The translations under genes were made by a program, and so were the position numbers. This document shows positions 16,179 through 24,599 of a stretch of 51,047 bases of DNA, in pieces (the first letter of the stretch is position 1; every line of letters begins with the position of its first letter). The stretch comes from Streptomyces sindenensis (GTDB lineage: Bacteria; Actinomycetota; Actinomycetes; Streptomycetales; Streptomycetaceae), in assembly GCF_014649035.1 (NCBI RefSeq), contig NZ_BMSG01000045.1, forward strand, positions 1 through 51,047, in the 5' to 3' direction. The notes beneath the pieces are model-generated. The model ran no database searches. It was not told the origin of the DNA and saw only the letters and a program-made list of their open reading frames with translations.

Positions 16179-19100
16179 GTGTCGTCTCAGTCCCCCAGTA
16201 ACTCAAGCGTCTCGACCGACCAAGCCAGCCCGGGCACCAACCCGGCCGCGGCTTTCGGCGCCAATGAATGGCTCGTCGACGAGATCTACCAGCAGTACCT
16301 CCAGGATCCCAGTTCGGTCGATCGCGCCTGGTGGGACTTCTTCGCCGACTACAAGCCGGGTACCGCCGGCACGGCGGACAAGCCCGCTCCCGGGGCCTCG
16401 GGGGCCCCGGTGACCGAGGCCGCCGCCCCTGCCGCGGCCGCTGCGGCTCCGGCTCCGGCGAAGGCCGCGCCCGCCGCCGCTCCGGCCGCCCCCGCGCAGC
16501 CGGCCCCGGCGAAGGCCGCCCCGGCGGCTCCGGCGAAGCCCGCGGCCGCGAAGCCCGCCGCCGCGCCCGCCAAGCCCCAGGCGAAGGCCGACGAGTCCAC
16601 CGAGGCCCCGGCCGGCCCGGAGTACGTGACGCTGCGCGGCCCCTCGGCCGCCGTCGCGAAGAACATGAACGCCTCACTGGAGCTGCCGACGGCCACGTCC
16701 GTCCGCGCGGTCCCGGTGAAGCTGCTCTTCGACAACCGCATCGTCATCAACAACCACCTCAAGCGCGCCCGCGGCGGGAAGATCTCCTTCACGCACCTCA
16801 TCGGGTACGCGATGGTGCAGGCCCTCAAGGCCATGCCGTCGATGAACTACTCCTTCGCGGAGAAGGACGGCAAGCCGACCCTGGTCAAGCCGGAGCACGT
16901 CAACCTGGGTCTGGCCATCGACCTGGTCAAGCCGAACGGCGACCGCCAGCTGGTCGTCGCGGCCATCAAGAAGGCCGAGACGCTCAACTTCTTCGAGTTC
17001 TGGCAGGCGTACGAGGACATCGTCCGGCGCGCCCGCATCGGCAAGCTCGGCATGGACGACTTCACCGGTGTCACCGCCTCGCTGACCAACCCCGGCGGCA
17101 TCGGCACCGTCCACTCGGTGCCCCGCCTGATGCCCGGTCAGGGCCTCATCATGGGCGTCGGCGCGATGGACTACCCGGCGGAGTTCCAGGGCACCTCGCA
17201 GGACACCCTCAACAAGCTCGGCATCTCGAAGGTCATGACGCTCACGTCGACCTACGACCACCGGGTCATCCAGGGCGCCGCCTCCGGCGAGTTCCTGCGC
17301 GTCCTCTCCCAGCTGCTGCTCGGCGAGAACGAGTTCTACGACGAGATCTTCAAGGCGCTGCGCATCCCCTACGAGCCGGTCCGCTGGCTCAAGGACATCG
17401 ACGCCTCGCACGACGACGACGTCACCAAGGCCGCGCGGGTCTTCGAGCTGATCCACTCCTACCGGGTCCGGGGCCACGTCATGGCCGACACCGACCCGCT
17501 GGAGTACCACCAGCGCAAGCACCCCGACCTGGACATCACCGAGCACGGCCTCACCCTGTGGGACCTGGAGCGCGAGTTCGCGGTCGGCGGTTTCGCCGGC
17601 AAGACGATGATGAAGCTCCGCGACATCCTCGGCGTGCTCCGTGAGTCGTACTGCCGCACCACCGGCATCGAGTTCATGCACATCCAGGACCCGAAGCAGC
17701 GCAAGTGGCTCCAGGACCGGGTGGAGCGCCCGCGCCCGAAGCCGGAGCGCGAGGAGCAGCTGCGCATCCTGCGCCGGCTGAACGCCGCGGAGGCGTTCGA
17801 GACGTTCCTGCAGACGAAGTACGTCGGCCAGAAGCGGTTCTCGCTGGAGGGCGGCGAGTCCGTCATCCCGCTGCTCGACGCCGTCCTCGACTCCGCCGCC
17901 GAGGCCCGCCTCGACGAGGTCGTCATCGGCATGGCCCACCGCGGCCGCCTGAACGTCCTGGCGAACATCGTCGGCAAGTCGTACGCGCAGATCTTCCGCG
18001 AGTTCGAGGGCAACCTCGACCCGCGCTCGATGCACGGCTCCGGCGACGTCAAGTACCACCTGGGCGCCGAGGGCACCTTCACCGGTCTGGACGGCGAGCA
18101 GATCAAGGTCTCGCTGGCCGCCAACCCCTCGCACCTGGAGGCGGTCGACCCGGTCCTGGAGGGCATCGCCCGCGCCAAGCAGGACATCATCAACAAGGGC
18201 GGTACGGACTTCACGGTCCTGCCGGTCGCGCTCCACGGCGACGCGGCCTTCGCGGGCCAGGGCGTCGTCGCCGAGACGCTCAACATGTCGCAGCTGCGCG
18301 GCTACCGCACCGGCGGCACCGTGCACGTGGTGATCAACAACCAGGTCGGCTTCACCGCCGCCCCGGAGTCCTCGCGCTCCTCGATGTACGCCACCGACGT
18401 GGCGCGCATGATCGAGGCGCCGATCATCCACGTCAACGGCGACGACCCGGAGGCCGTGGTCCGCGTCGCGCGGCTCGCCTTCGAGTTCCGGCAGGCGTTC
18501 AACAAGGACGTCGTGATCGACCTCATCTGCTACCGCCGCCGCGGTCACAACGAGGGCGACAACCCGGAGTTCACCAACCCGCAGATGTACACCCTGATCG
18601 ACAAGAAGCGCTCGGTGCGCAAGCTCTACACCGAGTCCCTCATCGGTCGCGGCGACATCACTCTGGAAGAGGCGGAGCAGGCGCTCCAGGACTTCCAGGG
18701 TCAGCTGGAGAAGGTGTTCGCCGAGGTCCGCGAGGCCACCTCGCAGCCGGCCTCCCCGCACGTCCCGGAGCCGCAGGCCGCGTTCCCGGTGGCCGTCGAG
18801 ACGGCCGTCTCCGCCGAGGTCGTCAAGCGGATCGCCGAGTCCCAGGTCAACATCCCCGACTCGATCACCGTGCACCCGCGTCTGCTGCCGCAGATGCAGC
18901 GTCGCGCCGCCTCGGTGGAGAACGGCACGATCGACTGGGGCATGGGCGAGACCCTGGCCATCGGTTCGCTGCTGATGGAGGGCACCCCGGTCCGGCTCGC
19001 CGGCCAGGACAGCCGCCGCGGCACCTTCGGCCAGCGCCACGCGGTCCTGGTCGACCAGGTCACCGGCGAGGACTACACCCCGCTGCTGTACCTGGCGGAC

Positions 19101-19979
19101 GACCAGGCCCGGTACAACGTCTACGACTCGCTGCTCAGCGAGTACGCGGCGATGGGCTTCGAGTACGGCTACTCGCTGGCCCGCCCGGAGTCGCTGGTCA
19201 TCTGGGAGGCCCAGTTCGGTGACTTCGTCAACGGCGCGCAGACCGTCGTGGACGAGTTCATCTCCTCGGCCGAGCAGAAGTGGGGCCAGACCTCCGGCGT
19301 CACGCTGCTCCTGCCGCACGGCTACGAGGGCCAGGGCCCGGACCACAGCTCCGCCCGCCCCGAGCGCTTCCTCCAGATGTGCGCGCAGGACAACATGACG
19401 GTCGCGATGCCGACCCTGCCGTCGAACTACTTCCACCTGCTGCGCTGGCAGGTGCACAACCCGCACCACAAGCCGCTCATCGTCTTCACCCCGAAGTCGA
19501 TGCTGCGTCTGAAGGCCGCGGCCTCGTCCATCGAGGAGTTCACCTCCGGCGGCTTCCGTCCGGTGATCGGCGACGACACCGTCAAGGCGGAGGACGTCCG
19601 CAAGGTCGTCTTCGTCGCGGGCAAGCTCTTCTACGACCTGGACGCCGAGCGGGAGAAGCGCGGCGACACGGAGACCGCGATCATCCGGCTGGAGCGGCTG
19701 TACCCGCTGCCGGGTGCGGAGATCCAGGCCGAGATCGCGAAGTACCCGAACGCCGAGAAGTACCTGTGGGCGCAGGAGGAGCCGGCGAACCAGGGTGCGT
19801 GGCCGTTCATCGCGCTCAACCTGATCGACCACCTGGACCTCGCGGTCGGCGCGGACGTGCCGCACGGCGAGCGCCTGCGCCGCATCTCGCGGCCGCACGG
19901 CTCGTCCCCGGCGGTCGGCTCGGCCAAGCGTCACCAGGCGGAGCAGACGCAGCTGGTCAACGAGGTCTTCGAGGCCTGA
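16179..19979 (+). CDS. kgd: Multifunctional 2-oxoglutarate dehydrogenase/decarboxylase (E1-E2 fusion)
   Basis: A 1266-residue actinobacterial TCA-cycle enzyme fusing an E2-like succinyltransferase domain to the thiamine-diphosphate E1 domain. Residues ~20-55 (NEWLVDEIYQQYLQDPSSVD region) form the E1 N-terminal segment. Residues ~62-138 are an Ala/Pro/Lys linker with no lipoyl domain. The E2 catalytic domain (~150-390) has DHRVIQGAASGEF near 360. The E1 part has MAHRGRLNVL near 585, HGDAAFAGQGVV, and NNQVGFTA for cofactor and magnesium binding. The GTG at 16179 gives the normal family N-terminus; the frame is open further upstream. In relatives the GarA/OdhI FHA protein inhibits this enzyme (known for other genera); that gene is not in the window. 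Confidence 0.96.
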   Translation: MSSQSPSNSSVSTDQASPGTNPAAAFGANEWLVDEIYQQYLQDPSSVDRAWWDFFADYKPGTAGTADKPAPGASGAPVTEAAAPAAAAAAPAPAKAAPAAAPAAPAQPAPAKAAPAAPAKPAAAKPAAAPAKPQAKADESTEAPAGPEYVTLRGPSAAVAKNMNASLELPTATSVRAVPVKLLFDNRIVINNHLKRARGGKISFTHLIGYAMVQALKAMPSMNYSFAEKDGKPTLVKPEHVNLGLAIDLVKPNGDRQLVVAAIKKAETLNFFEFWQAYEDIVRRARIGKLGMDDFTGVTASLTNPGGIGTVHSVPRLMPGQGLIMGVGAMDYPAEFQGTSQDTLNKLGISKVMTLTSTYDHRVIQGAASGEFLRVLSQLLLGENEFYDEIFKALRIPYEPVRWLKDIDASHDDDVTKAARVFELIHSYRVRGHVMADTDPLEYHQRKHPDLDITEHGLTLWDLEREFAVGGFAGKTMMKLRDILGVLRESYCRTTGIEFMHIQDPKQRKWLQDRVERPRPKPEREEQLRILRRLNAAEAFETFLQTKYVGQKRFSLEGGESVIPLLDAVLDSAAEARLDEVVIGMAHRGRLNVLANIVGKSYAQIFREFEGNLDPRSMHGSGDVKYHLGAEGTFTGLDGEQIKVSLAANPSHLEAVDPVLEGIARAKQDIINKGGTDFTVLPVALHGDAAFAGQGVVAETLNMSQLRGYRTGGTVHVVINNQVGFTAAPESSRSSMYATDVARMIEAPIIHVNGDDPEAVVRVARLAFEFRQAFNKDVVIDLICYRRRGHNEGDNPEFTNPQMYTLIDKKRSVRKLYTESLIGRGDITLEEAEQALQDFQGQLEKVFAEVREATSQPASPHVPEPQAAFPVAVETAVSAEVVKRIAESQVNIPDSITVHPRLLPQMQRRAASVENGTIDWGMGETLAIGSLLMEGTPVRLAGQDSRRGTFGQRHAVLVDQVTGEDYTPLLYLADDQARYNVYDSLLSEYAAMGFEYGYSLARPESLVIWEAQFGDFVNGAQTVVDEFISSAEQKWGQTSGVTLLLPHGYEGQGPDHSSARPERFLQMCAQDNMTVAMPTLPSNYFHLLRWQVHNPHHKPLIVFTPKSMLRLKAAASSIEEFTSGGFRPVIGDDTVKAEDVRKVVFVAGKLFYDLDAEREKRGDTETAIIRLERLYPLPGAEIQAEIAKYPNAEKYLWAQEEPANQGAWPFIALNLIDHLDLAVGADVPHGERLRRISRPHGSSPAVGSAKRHQAEQTQLVNEVFEA

Positions 19980-19999
19980 GGACCGTAACGCCGAACACC

Positions 20000-20042
20000 C
20001 CGGGGACCCGGTTCCGCGCATGTCGCGGGGCCGGGTCCCCGG
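20000..20042 (+). terminator. kgd terminator hairpin
   Basis: CCGGGGACCCGG (20000-20011) pairs perfectly with CCGGGTCCCCGG (20031-20042). An inner CCGCG/CGCGG stem extends it. It begins 20 bases after the kgd stop codon. Confidence 0.75.
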
Positions 20043-20069
20043 CGCTTCCCCGCTGGATATCCTTCTCCC

Positions 20070-20255
20070 ATGTACTTCACGGACCGTGGCATCGAGGAAC
20101 TGGAGAAGCGGCGCGGCGAGGAGGAGGTCACCTTCGAGTGGCTCGCCGAGCAGCTGCGGACGTTCGTCGACCTCAACCCCGACTTCGAGGTGCCCGTCGA
20201 GCGCCTCGCGACCTGGCTGGCCCGGCTGGACGACGAGGACGACGAGGACGCGTGA
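20070..20255 (+). CDS. Small conserved protein, DUF6104-like
   Basis: A 61-residue, strongly acidic protein (FTDRGIEELEKRRGEEEV at the N-terminus, DDEDDEDA at the end) without a membrane segment or signal. The sequence looks like the small DUF6104 proteins conserved beside kgd in Streptomyces; I rely on memory for that name. Predicted mostly helical. It follows the kgd terminator by 27 bases, so it may have its own promoter. Function unknown. Confidence 0.75.
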   Translation: MYFTDRGIEELEKRRGEEEVTFEWLAEQLRTFVDLNPDFEVPVERLATWLARLDDEDDEDA

Positions 20256-20279
20256 CCTTCGGGGCCTGATCGGCCCGGC

Positions 20280-21104
20280 TCAGGACGTGCCCGCCCTGGC
20301 CCGCTCGTACGCGAGCCCCAGCGCGCCCTGCGCCAGCAGAACCGCGCCGGCCGCCGCCCAGCCGCCGCTGCGGCGTCGCGCGCCCCATAGCAGGAGCGGA
20401 AGCCCGGCCGCGAGCTGGACGGCGGCGACGGCCCGGGCCCGGGGGCCGCGTACCCAGGGACCGACCCGGCTGCTCTCGACCGCGTCCAGTTCGACCCGTA
20501 CGGCATCGCGCCAGCCGGCCCATTCGACGCGGTCCACCTGGCGCTGCGCCGCCGCGACGCTGCGCAGCCGGTCGGCGCTCTCGCCCGGGGAGAGTCCGGC
20601 GGGCAGGGTCAGTCCGGTGCCGGTGAGCACGGCGAGCAGACCGCGCAGCCGGGCCTCCGCGTCCGCCTCCGGATCGGGGCGGGTCAGCTGCTCCAACGCC
20701 TGTACGTCGAGCACCGGGTCGAGACCGAGCCGGGCGGCGAAGGTGCGCATGGCCTCGTCCTCGCCGACCGGGGTGCCGTCGGTCAGCCAGATGTAGCCCA
20801 CAGGCCGGCGGAATCCGGCGGCGAGGGTGTATCCGGCCCGGTCGGCGTCCCACCACAGGGCGAGCACCGGCCAGGTGGAGCCGACGGCGAGCGCGGTGGC
20901 CCAGCCGCCGAGGATCCGGTCGACCGGCTCGGCGTCCTGTTCCGCGCCCCCGGCCCGCCAGGGCTTCCCCTCCGGGACGAGCACGCTCCACTCCTCGCCC
21001 GCGCGGACCAGCAGCATCTGCTCGCGCAGCAGGTGGGCGAGCGGCCGTACGGTCTCGGGATCGGCCCGGCAGAGCAGGAGGGCCCCGGTGGATGTCGCGT
21101 TCAT
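20280..21104 (-). CDS. Hypothetical protein with C-terminal hydrophobic segment(s)
   Basis: A 274-residue protein I do not recognise. The N-terminal ~120 residues alternate hydrophobic strands (GALLLCRADPETVRPLAHLL and WPVLALWWDADRAGYTLAAG). A middle helical part carries Arg/Asp/Glu-rich stretches. The last ~50 residues hold two hydrophobic stretches (VAAVQLAAGLPLLLWGA and WAAAGAVLLAQGALGLAY) that could be a membrane hairpin. TAGCGT seven bases before the ATG looks like a -10, so the transcript may be leaderless. It converges on the small DUF6104-like gene and is divergent from the DUF4097/PadR operon. Confidence 0.7.
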   Translation of the reverse strand: MNATSTGALLLCRADPETVRPLAHLLREQMLLVRAGEEWSVLVPEGKPWRAGGAEQDAEPVDRILGGWATALAVGSTWPVLALWWDADRAGYTLAAGFRRPVGYIWLTDGTPVGEDEAMRTFAARLGLDPVLDVQALEQLTRPDPEADAEARLRGLLAVLTGTGLTLPAGLSPGESADRLRSVAAAQRQVDRVEWAGWRDAVRVELDAVESSRVGPWVRGPRARAVAAVQLAAGLPLLLWGARRRSGGWAAAGAVLLAQGALGLAYERARAGTS

Positions 21105-21117
21105 GGCTCATACGCTA

Positions 21118-21130
21118 GGGCAATATGCCC
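21118..21130. promoter_or_regulatory. Short palindrome upstream of the 20280-21104 gene
   Basis: GGGCA-ATA-TGCCC, with perfect 5-bp arms, lies directly behind the candidate -10 of the minus-strand gene, in the spacer to any -35. It could be an operator; the binding protein is unknown. Confidence 0.3.
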
Positions 21131-21185
21131 ATGTTTGATCGTTTTTGCAGGCATGGTGCTGACCTCCACCGGGGCGCGACCTCCC

Positions 21186-21240
21186 TTGACTTCCCCCATC
21201 CGCGATATATCGTGTTCTTCACGAGACGCGATATGTTGCG
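21186..21240 (+). promoter_or_regulatory. Promoter and PadR-type operator of the DUF4097/padR operon
   Basis: TTGACT (21186-21191) and TATCGT (21208-21213), spaced 16 bases, form a good -35/-10 pair. The -10 is buried in the perfect palindrome CGATATATCG (21203-21212), and a related CGCGATAT segment follows at 21227-21234. The arrangement predicts autorepression by the PadR protein encoded second in the operon. Confidence 0.6.
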
Positions 21241-21268
21241 TTGCCACGCTTCCCGGGAGGTCATATCC

Positions 21269-22126
21269 ATGCCTGTGTCGACATGGACCATCGATGAGCC
21301 TCGGAAGCTCTCCTTCGACGATCCGGTGACGGCGCTCCAGGTGCGTATCGTCGACGGCACGGTCAACGTGGTCGGGACCGACGAACCGGGCGCCCGGCTG
21401 GAGGTCTCCGCGATCGAGGGGCCGCCGCTGATCGTGACCCAGGAGGACGGCCGGCTCACCGTGGCGTACGAGGATCTGCCCTGGCAGGACCTGCTGCGCT
21501 GGCTCGACCCCAAGGGCCGCCGCCGCAGCGCCGTCGTCTCGCTCGTCGTGCCCACGACGGCCTCGGTCGAGGTCGGCGTGATCGGCGCGGGGGCCGTCGT
21601 CTCCGGCATCGGCGGCCGCACCGAGGTCCGCGGCATCACGGGGGACGCCACGCTCGTCGGGCTGACGGGCGCGGTGCGCGGGGAGTCGGTGTCGGGCAGC
21701 CTGGAGGCCCAGAGCGTCACGGGGGACCTGCGCTTCCAGTCCGTGGCCGGTGATCTGACGGTGATCGACGGGGCGGGGGCCTCGGTCCGGGCCGAGTCGG
21801 TCAGCGGTGACATGGTGCTGGACGTCGACCCGTCCGGGAAGCCCACGGACATCCGGCTGACCTCGGTATCCGGCGAGATCGCGATCCGGCTGCCGCACCC
21901 GGCGGACGCCAGGGTCGAGGCGAACACCGCGAGCGGGGCCGTCTCCAACGCCTTCGAGGACCTGCGGGTCGGCGGGCACTGGGGCGCGAAGAAGATCACC
22001 GGCACCCTGGGCGCCGGGACGGGGACCCTGCGGGCGACGACCGTGTCGGGTTCGATCGCCCTCCTGCGCAGGCCGCCCGCCGAGGACGACGCGTACGCCG
22101 CCGAGCCGACCGGAAAGGTTCTCTGA
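21269..22126 (+). CDS. DUF4097-family beta-strand-repeat protein
   Basis: A 285-residue cytoplasmic protein. The ATG at 21269 is chosen because GGGAGG lies eight bases upstream; the frame is open from 21125. From residue ~20 on it consists of short repeated strands with the DUF4097 pattern (e.g. SVSGSLEAQSVTGDLRFQSV, VRAESVSGDMVLDV, LTSVSGEIAI), predicting a right-handed beta-helix or solenoid. These proteins commonly sit directly before padR genes in Streptomyces. Their role is unknown; a sensory or scaffold function in envelope stress is a guess. The padR gene starts one base after the stop. Confidence 0.85.
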   Translation: MPVSTWTIDEPRKLSFDDPVTALQVRIVDGTVNVVGTDEPGARLEVSAIEGPPLIVTQEDGRLTVAYEDLPWQDLLRWLDPKGRRRSAVVSLVVPTTASVEVGVIGAGAVVSGIGGRTEVRGITGDATLVGLTGAVRGESVSGSLEAQSVTGDLRFQSVAGDLTVIDGAGASVRAESVSGDMVLDVDPSGKPTDIRLTSVSGEIAIRLPHPADARVEANTASGAVSNAFEDLRVGGHWGAKKITGTLGAGTGTLRATTVSGSIALLRRPPAEDDAYAAEPTGKVL

Positions 22127-22127
22127 C

Positions 22128-23198
22128 ATGCCCCCCGTATTCGCCCACGGCCGACTGCGCCTGTATCTCCTCAAGCTGCTGGACGAGGCTCCGCGCCACG
22201 GCTACGAGATCATCCGCCTGCTGGAGGAACGCTTCCAGGGCCTCTACGCCCCCTCCGCCGGCACGGTCTACCCGCGGCTGGCCAAGCTGGAGGCCGAGGG
22301 CCTGGTCACCCACGCCACCGAGGGCGGCCGCAAGGTCTACTCGATCACCGACGCCGGCCGCGAGGAGCTGGCGGGCCGCAGCGGCGAACTGGCCGACCTG
22401 GAGCTGGAGATCCGCGACTCGCTCTCCGAGCTGGCCGCCGAGATACGCGATGACGTACGGGGCGCGGCGGGCCGGCTCCGCAGCGATGTGCGGGCGGCGG
22501 CGTCGGAGTCCCGGCACGGCACGAAGGCCGGGTCCGGGTCCGGGTCCGGCAAGGCGAAGGGGAAAGGGAAGGGCGATTCCTCGTCCCCCTTCGGTGACTT
22601 CGGGGACTTCGGCAACCTCGGCAGTCTGGGCGACCTCGGCGACAGCGAGGCGTGGCGCACGGCGAAGGAGGAGCTGCGCCGGGCCAAGCAGGAGTGGAAG
22701 GAGCAGGCCCGCCGGGCGAAGGACGAGTCCCGGCGCGCCCGCGAGGACGCCCAGCAGGCCCGCCGCCAGGCCGAGGAGGCCCAGGAGAAGGCGCGGGAGC
22801 AGATGCAGAACGCCGCCCGCCAGGTGCAGGAGCACTTCGCCCGGGGCGACTGGCCCTCCGGGGTACGGGAAGGCCTCGCGGAGATCACCGGCCAGCTCGG
22901 CGGCTTCGCCCGGTCCGGCGCCTGGCCTCCGTTCGGCAAGCCCGGCCCGGAGCCCGCCCCGCCCGTCCAGGACCCGGCCCCCGGCGCGGACTGGGGGCAG
23001 GACGTGCCGACGACGGGCGACCCGGTGCGCGATCTGGACCGCTTGCTGGACCGGTTCCGCGACGGCATCCGGGACACGGCCCGCGATCACGGGGTGACGG
23101 AGGCCCGGCTCGCGGAGGCCCGCCGCCACCTGGGCGAGGCGGCGGCGCGGATCGAGGCGCTGCTGACGGCGGAGGACGAGGACGGCAAACGGGCCTGA
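22128..23198 (+). CDS. PadR-family regulator with long coiled-coil extension
   Basis: A 356-residue regulator, about twice the normal PadR length. Residues 1-85 are the PadR winged helix: LYLLKLLDEAPRHGYEI, then APSAGTVYPRLAKLEAEGLV as recognition helix and wing. A helical part (~85-125) follows. Next is a Gly/Ser/Lys linker (GSGSGSGKAKGKGKG), a Phe/Gly/Asp repeat (FGDFGDFGNLG), a charged coiled coil (~175-245, many Arg/Ala/Glu), a Pro-rich linker, and a final helical hairpin. The long tail presumably mediates oligomerisation or partner binding. It is co-transcribed with the DUF4097 gene. Confidence 0.9.
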   Translation: MPPVFAHGRLRLYLLKLLDEAPRHGYEIIRLLEERFQGLYAPSAGTVYPRLAKLEAEGLVTHATEGGRKVYSITDAGREELAGRSGELADLELEIRDSLSELAAEIRDDVRGAAGRLRSDVRAAASESRHGTKAGSGSGSGKAKGKGKGDSSSPFGDFGDFGNLGSLGDLGDSEAWRTAKEELRRAKQEWKEQARRAKDESRRAREDAQQARRQAEEAQEKAREQMQNAARQVQEHFARGDWPSGVREGLAEITGQLGGFARSGAWPPFGKPGPEPAPPVQDPAPGADWGQDVPTTGDPVRDLDRLLDRFRDGIRDTARDHGVTEARLAEARRHLGEAAARIEALLTAEDEDGKRA

Positions 23199-23228
23199 GA
23201 GGGGGCGGGGAGGCAGCCCCGCCCCCTC
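23199..23228. terminator. Bidirectional terminator between padR and the ClpN gene
   Basis: GAGGGGGCGGGG (23199-23210) pairs perfectly with CCCCGCCCCCTC (23217-23228) over a six-base loop. It starts immediately after the padR stop and ends four bases from the converging ClpN gene. Confidence 0.8.
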
Positions 23229-23231
23229 CGC

Positions 23232-23822
23232 TCACCCGGCCTGGGCGTGCCCCTGGCCCGCCGCGCCGTCGTCGGAGCCGTACAGCGCGCGCAGCACGGC
23301 CGTGCGGGTCGCGCCGTGCTCGGCGAGGACGTCGGCGACGGATCCGGGCTTCGCGGTGAGGGCCAGGAGGAGGTGCTCCTCGCCGATGAACCGGTCACCG
23401 CGGCCGAGGGCGGCCCGGAGGGAGTTCTCCAGCACGGTCTTCGCACCCGGGGTGAAGGGGCGGTGCCCGGACCACCACCACCGGCGGCCACCACGGCCGG
23501 CGTCGAGGGCGCCCTCGCCGTGGGTTTCCTCGACACGGGAGACGATCGCGCCGACGTCGATCCCGAGACCGGCGAGGGCCTCGGTGTCGGCCCTGGTCAG
23601 TCCGCCACGGCGGCGGGCCTCGGCGAAGGACGCCTCCAGGGCGGACCGGCGGTCGTGGAGGCCGAGCGCGGTGACGGCGAACGCGGCCCGGCCGCCCTCC
23701 TGTTCCAGCAGCGCGAGCAGCAGGTGTTCCTCGGTGACCGAGCCGGCTCCGGCCCGCTCGGCCTGAGCCACGGCCCCCTTCACGGTCGCGCGGGCCCCTC
23801 GGGTGAATCGCTCGAACATCAA
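23232..23822 (-). CDS. Stand-alone Clp N-terminal domain protein
   Basis: A 196-residue protein made of two Clp_N repeats and no ATPase. Repeat 1 (residues 2-~60) has FTRGARATVKGAV and SVTEEHLLLALLEQ; repeat 2 (~125-185) has FTPGAKTVLENSL and FIGEEHLLLALTAKP. A Gly/Arg/Trp linker (GGRRWWWSGHR) lies between them. In ClpA/ClpC these domains dock substrates and adaptors. A free copy could act as an adaptor, decoy or substrate carrier for ClpC/ClpP (inference). Its ATG overlaps the stop of the upstream HTH gene as ATGA. Confidence 0.88.
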   Translation of the reverse strand: MMFERFTRGARATVKGAVAQAERAGAGSVTEEHLLLALLEQEGGRAAFAVTALGLHDRRSALEASFAEARRRGGLTRADTEALAGLGIDVGAIVSRVEETHGEGALDAGRGGRRWWWSGHRPFTPGAKTVLENSLRAALGRGDRFIGEEHLLLALTAKPGSVADVLAEHGATRTAVLRALYGSDDGAAGQGHAQAG

Positions 23823-24028
23823 CGCCTCCCGTACTTCTTGTGCACGGCCTGCCGGCTGACGCCCAGCTCGGCGGCGATCTCCTGCCAGGACCAGCCCTGC
23901 TCGCGGGCGCTTGCGACTTGTACGGCTTCGAGCTGCTCCAGCAGCCGCCGCAGCGCGGCCACCGCCCGCAGCCCGACGCGCGGGTCGCGGTCACCGGCGC
24001 GCGCGGCCAGATCCGTTGCTTCGGTCAT
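23819..24028 (-). CDS. Small helix-turn-helix protein
   Basis: A 69-residue DNA-binding protein. The N-terminal half is an amphipathic helix (VAALRRLLEQLEAVQVASA). The C-terminal half is a clear HTH (SWQEIAAELGVSRQAVHKKYG) like sigma-factor region 4 or Homeodomain-like HTH proteins. It is translationally coupled to the ClpN gene (ATGA). Two copies of GTCAA-N6-TTGAC lie just upstream, and the promoter positions imply a leaderless mRNA. Autoregulation is the simplest reading. Confidence 0.85.
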   Translation of the reverse strand: MTEATDLAARAGDRDPRVGLRAVAALRRLLEQLEAVQVASAREQGWSWQEIAAELGVSRQAVHKKYGRR

Positions 24029-24031
24029 GAC

Positions 24032-24074
24032 GTCAACCTACGTTGACATCTGTCGCGCGTCAATGGAAGTTGAC
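24032..24074 (-). promoter_or_regulatory. Promoter with paired GTCAA-N6-TTGAC operators for the HTH/ClpN operon
   Basis: Minus-strand promoter: -35 TTGACG (24063-24058), 17-base spacer, -10 TAGGTT (24040-24035), then seven bases to the ATG at 24028, which predicts a leaderless transcript. Inverted repeats GTCAA-N6-TTGAC lie at 24032-24047, over the -10, and at 24059-24074, overlapping the -35, 27 bases apart start to start. The upstream copy runs into the 3' end of the preceding GNAT gene. Confidence 0.65.
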
Positions 24075-24599
24075 AACATCGTCGGCGAGGCGAGCATGCC
24101 GCTCGACGTCGTACCGGACCTTGCCGTACCGCAGCTTGGCCCGTTCGATGCCCTCGGACGCGAATCCGGAGCGGGTCGCGACCCGGCAGGAGGCGACGTT
24201 GTCGGTGCGGTGTCCCAGCTCCAGCCGGTACAGCCCGAGCTCGTCGAAGGCCCAGCGAGCGAGGGCCCGCACGCCGGCCGGGGCGACGCCCCGGCCGCGG
24301 GCGGATTCGGTGGTCCAGTAGGAGACCCAGCCGCTGTCGTGCGTCCGGTTGACGACGTTGAGGGCCACACAGCCGAGCGCCTCGCCGTCCTCCCCCACGA
24401 CGGCCCAGGAGTAGCCGGTGCACGCCCCTCGTTCGCGCGCGCGTTCCGCGATCCAGGCCAGCGCCCCGGACCGGTCGTCCACGGGCCGGTCCGTCTGGCG
24501 GTCCATCTCGGCCGGGGCGAACGCGCGGAGGACCGCCGAGGCGTCGTCGGGCAGCCAGGGGCGCAGCAGAAACCCTTCAGGGGTGGTCAGTTCGTCCAT
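24060..24599 (-). CDS. GNAT acetyltransferase (RimJ/RimL type)
   Basis: A 179-residue acetyl-CoA-dependent N-acetyltransferase. It has the RimJ/RimL-like N-terminus (LRPWLPDDASAVLRAF). The beta strands GCVALNVV and VSYWTTESARGRGVAPAGVRALARWAF cover the acetyl-CoA site (ARGRGVA is the R/QxxGxG/A-type motif). The C-terminal LYRLELGHRTDNVASCRVATRSGF segment is typical of this subfamily. The 5' end overlaps the 3' end of the GH5 gene by 23 bases, so the two are probably coupled. The substrate (ribosomal protein, antibiotic or metabolite) cannot be told. Confidence 0.88.
   Translation of the reverse strand: MDELTTPEGFLLRPWLPDDASAVLRAFAPAEMDRQTDRPVDDRSGALAWIAERARERGACTGYSWAVVGEDGEALGCVALNVVNRTHDSGWVSYWTTESARGRGVAPAGVRALARWAFDELGLYRLELGHRTDNVASCRVATRSGFASEGIERAKLRYGKVRYDVERHARLADDVVNFH

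Noticed and set aside
16674..20021. 1115-codon minus-strand open frame opposite kgd
   Set aside because: A shadow frame of kgd with Arg/Asp/Leu-rich composition and no recognisable domain.
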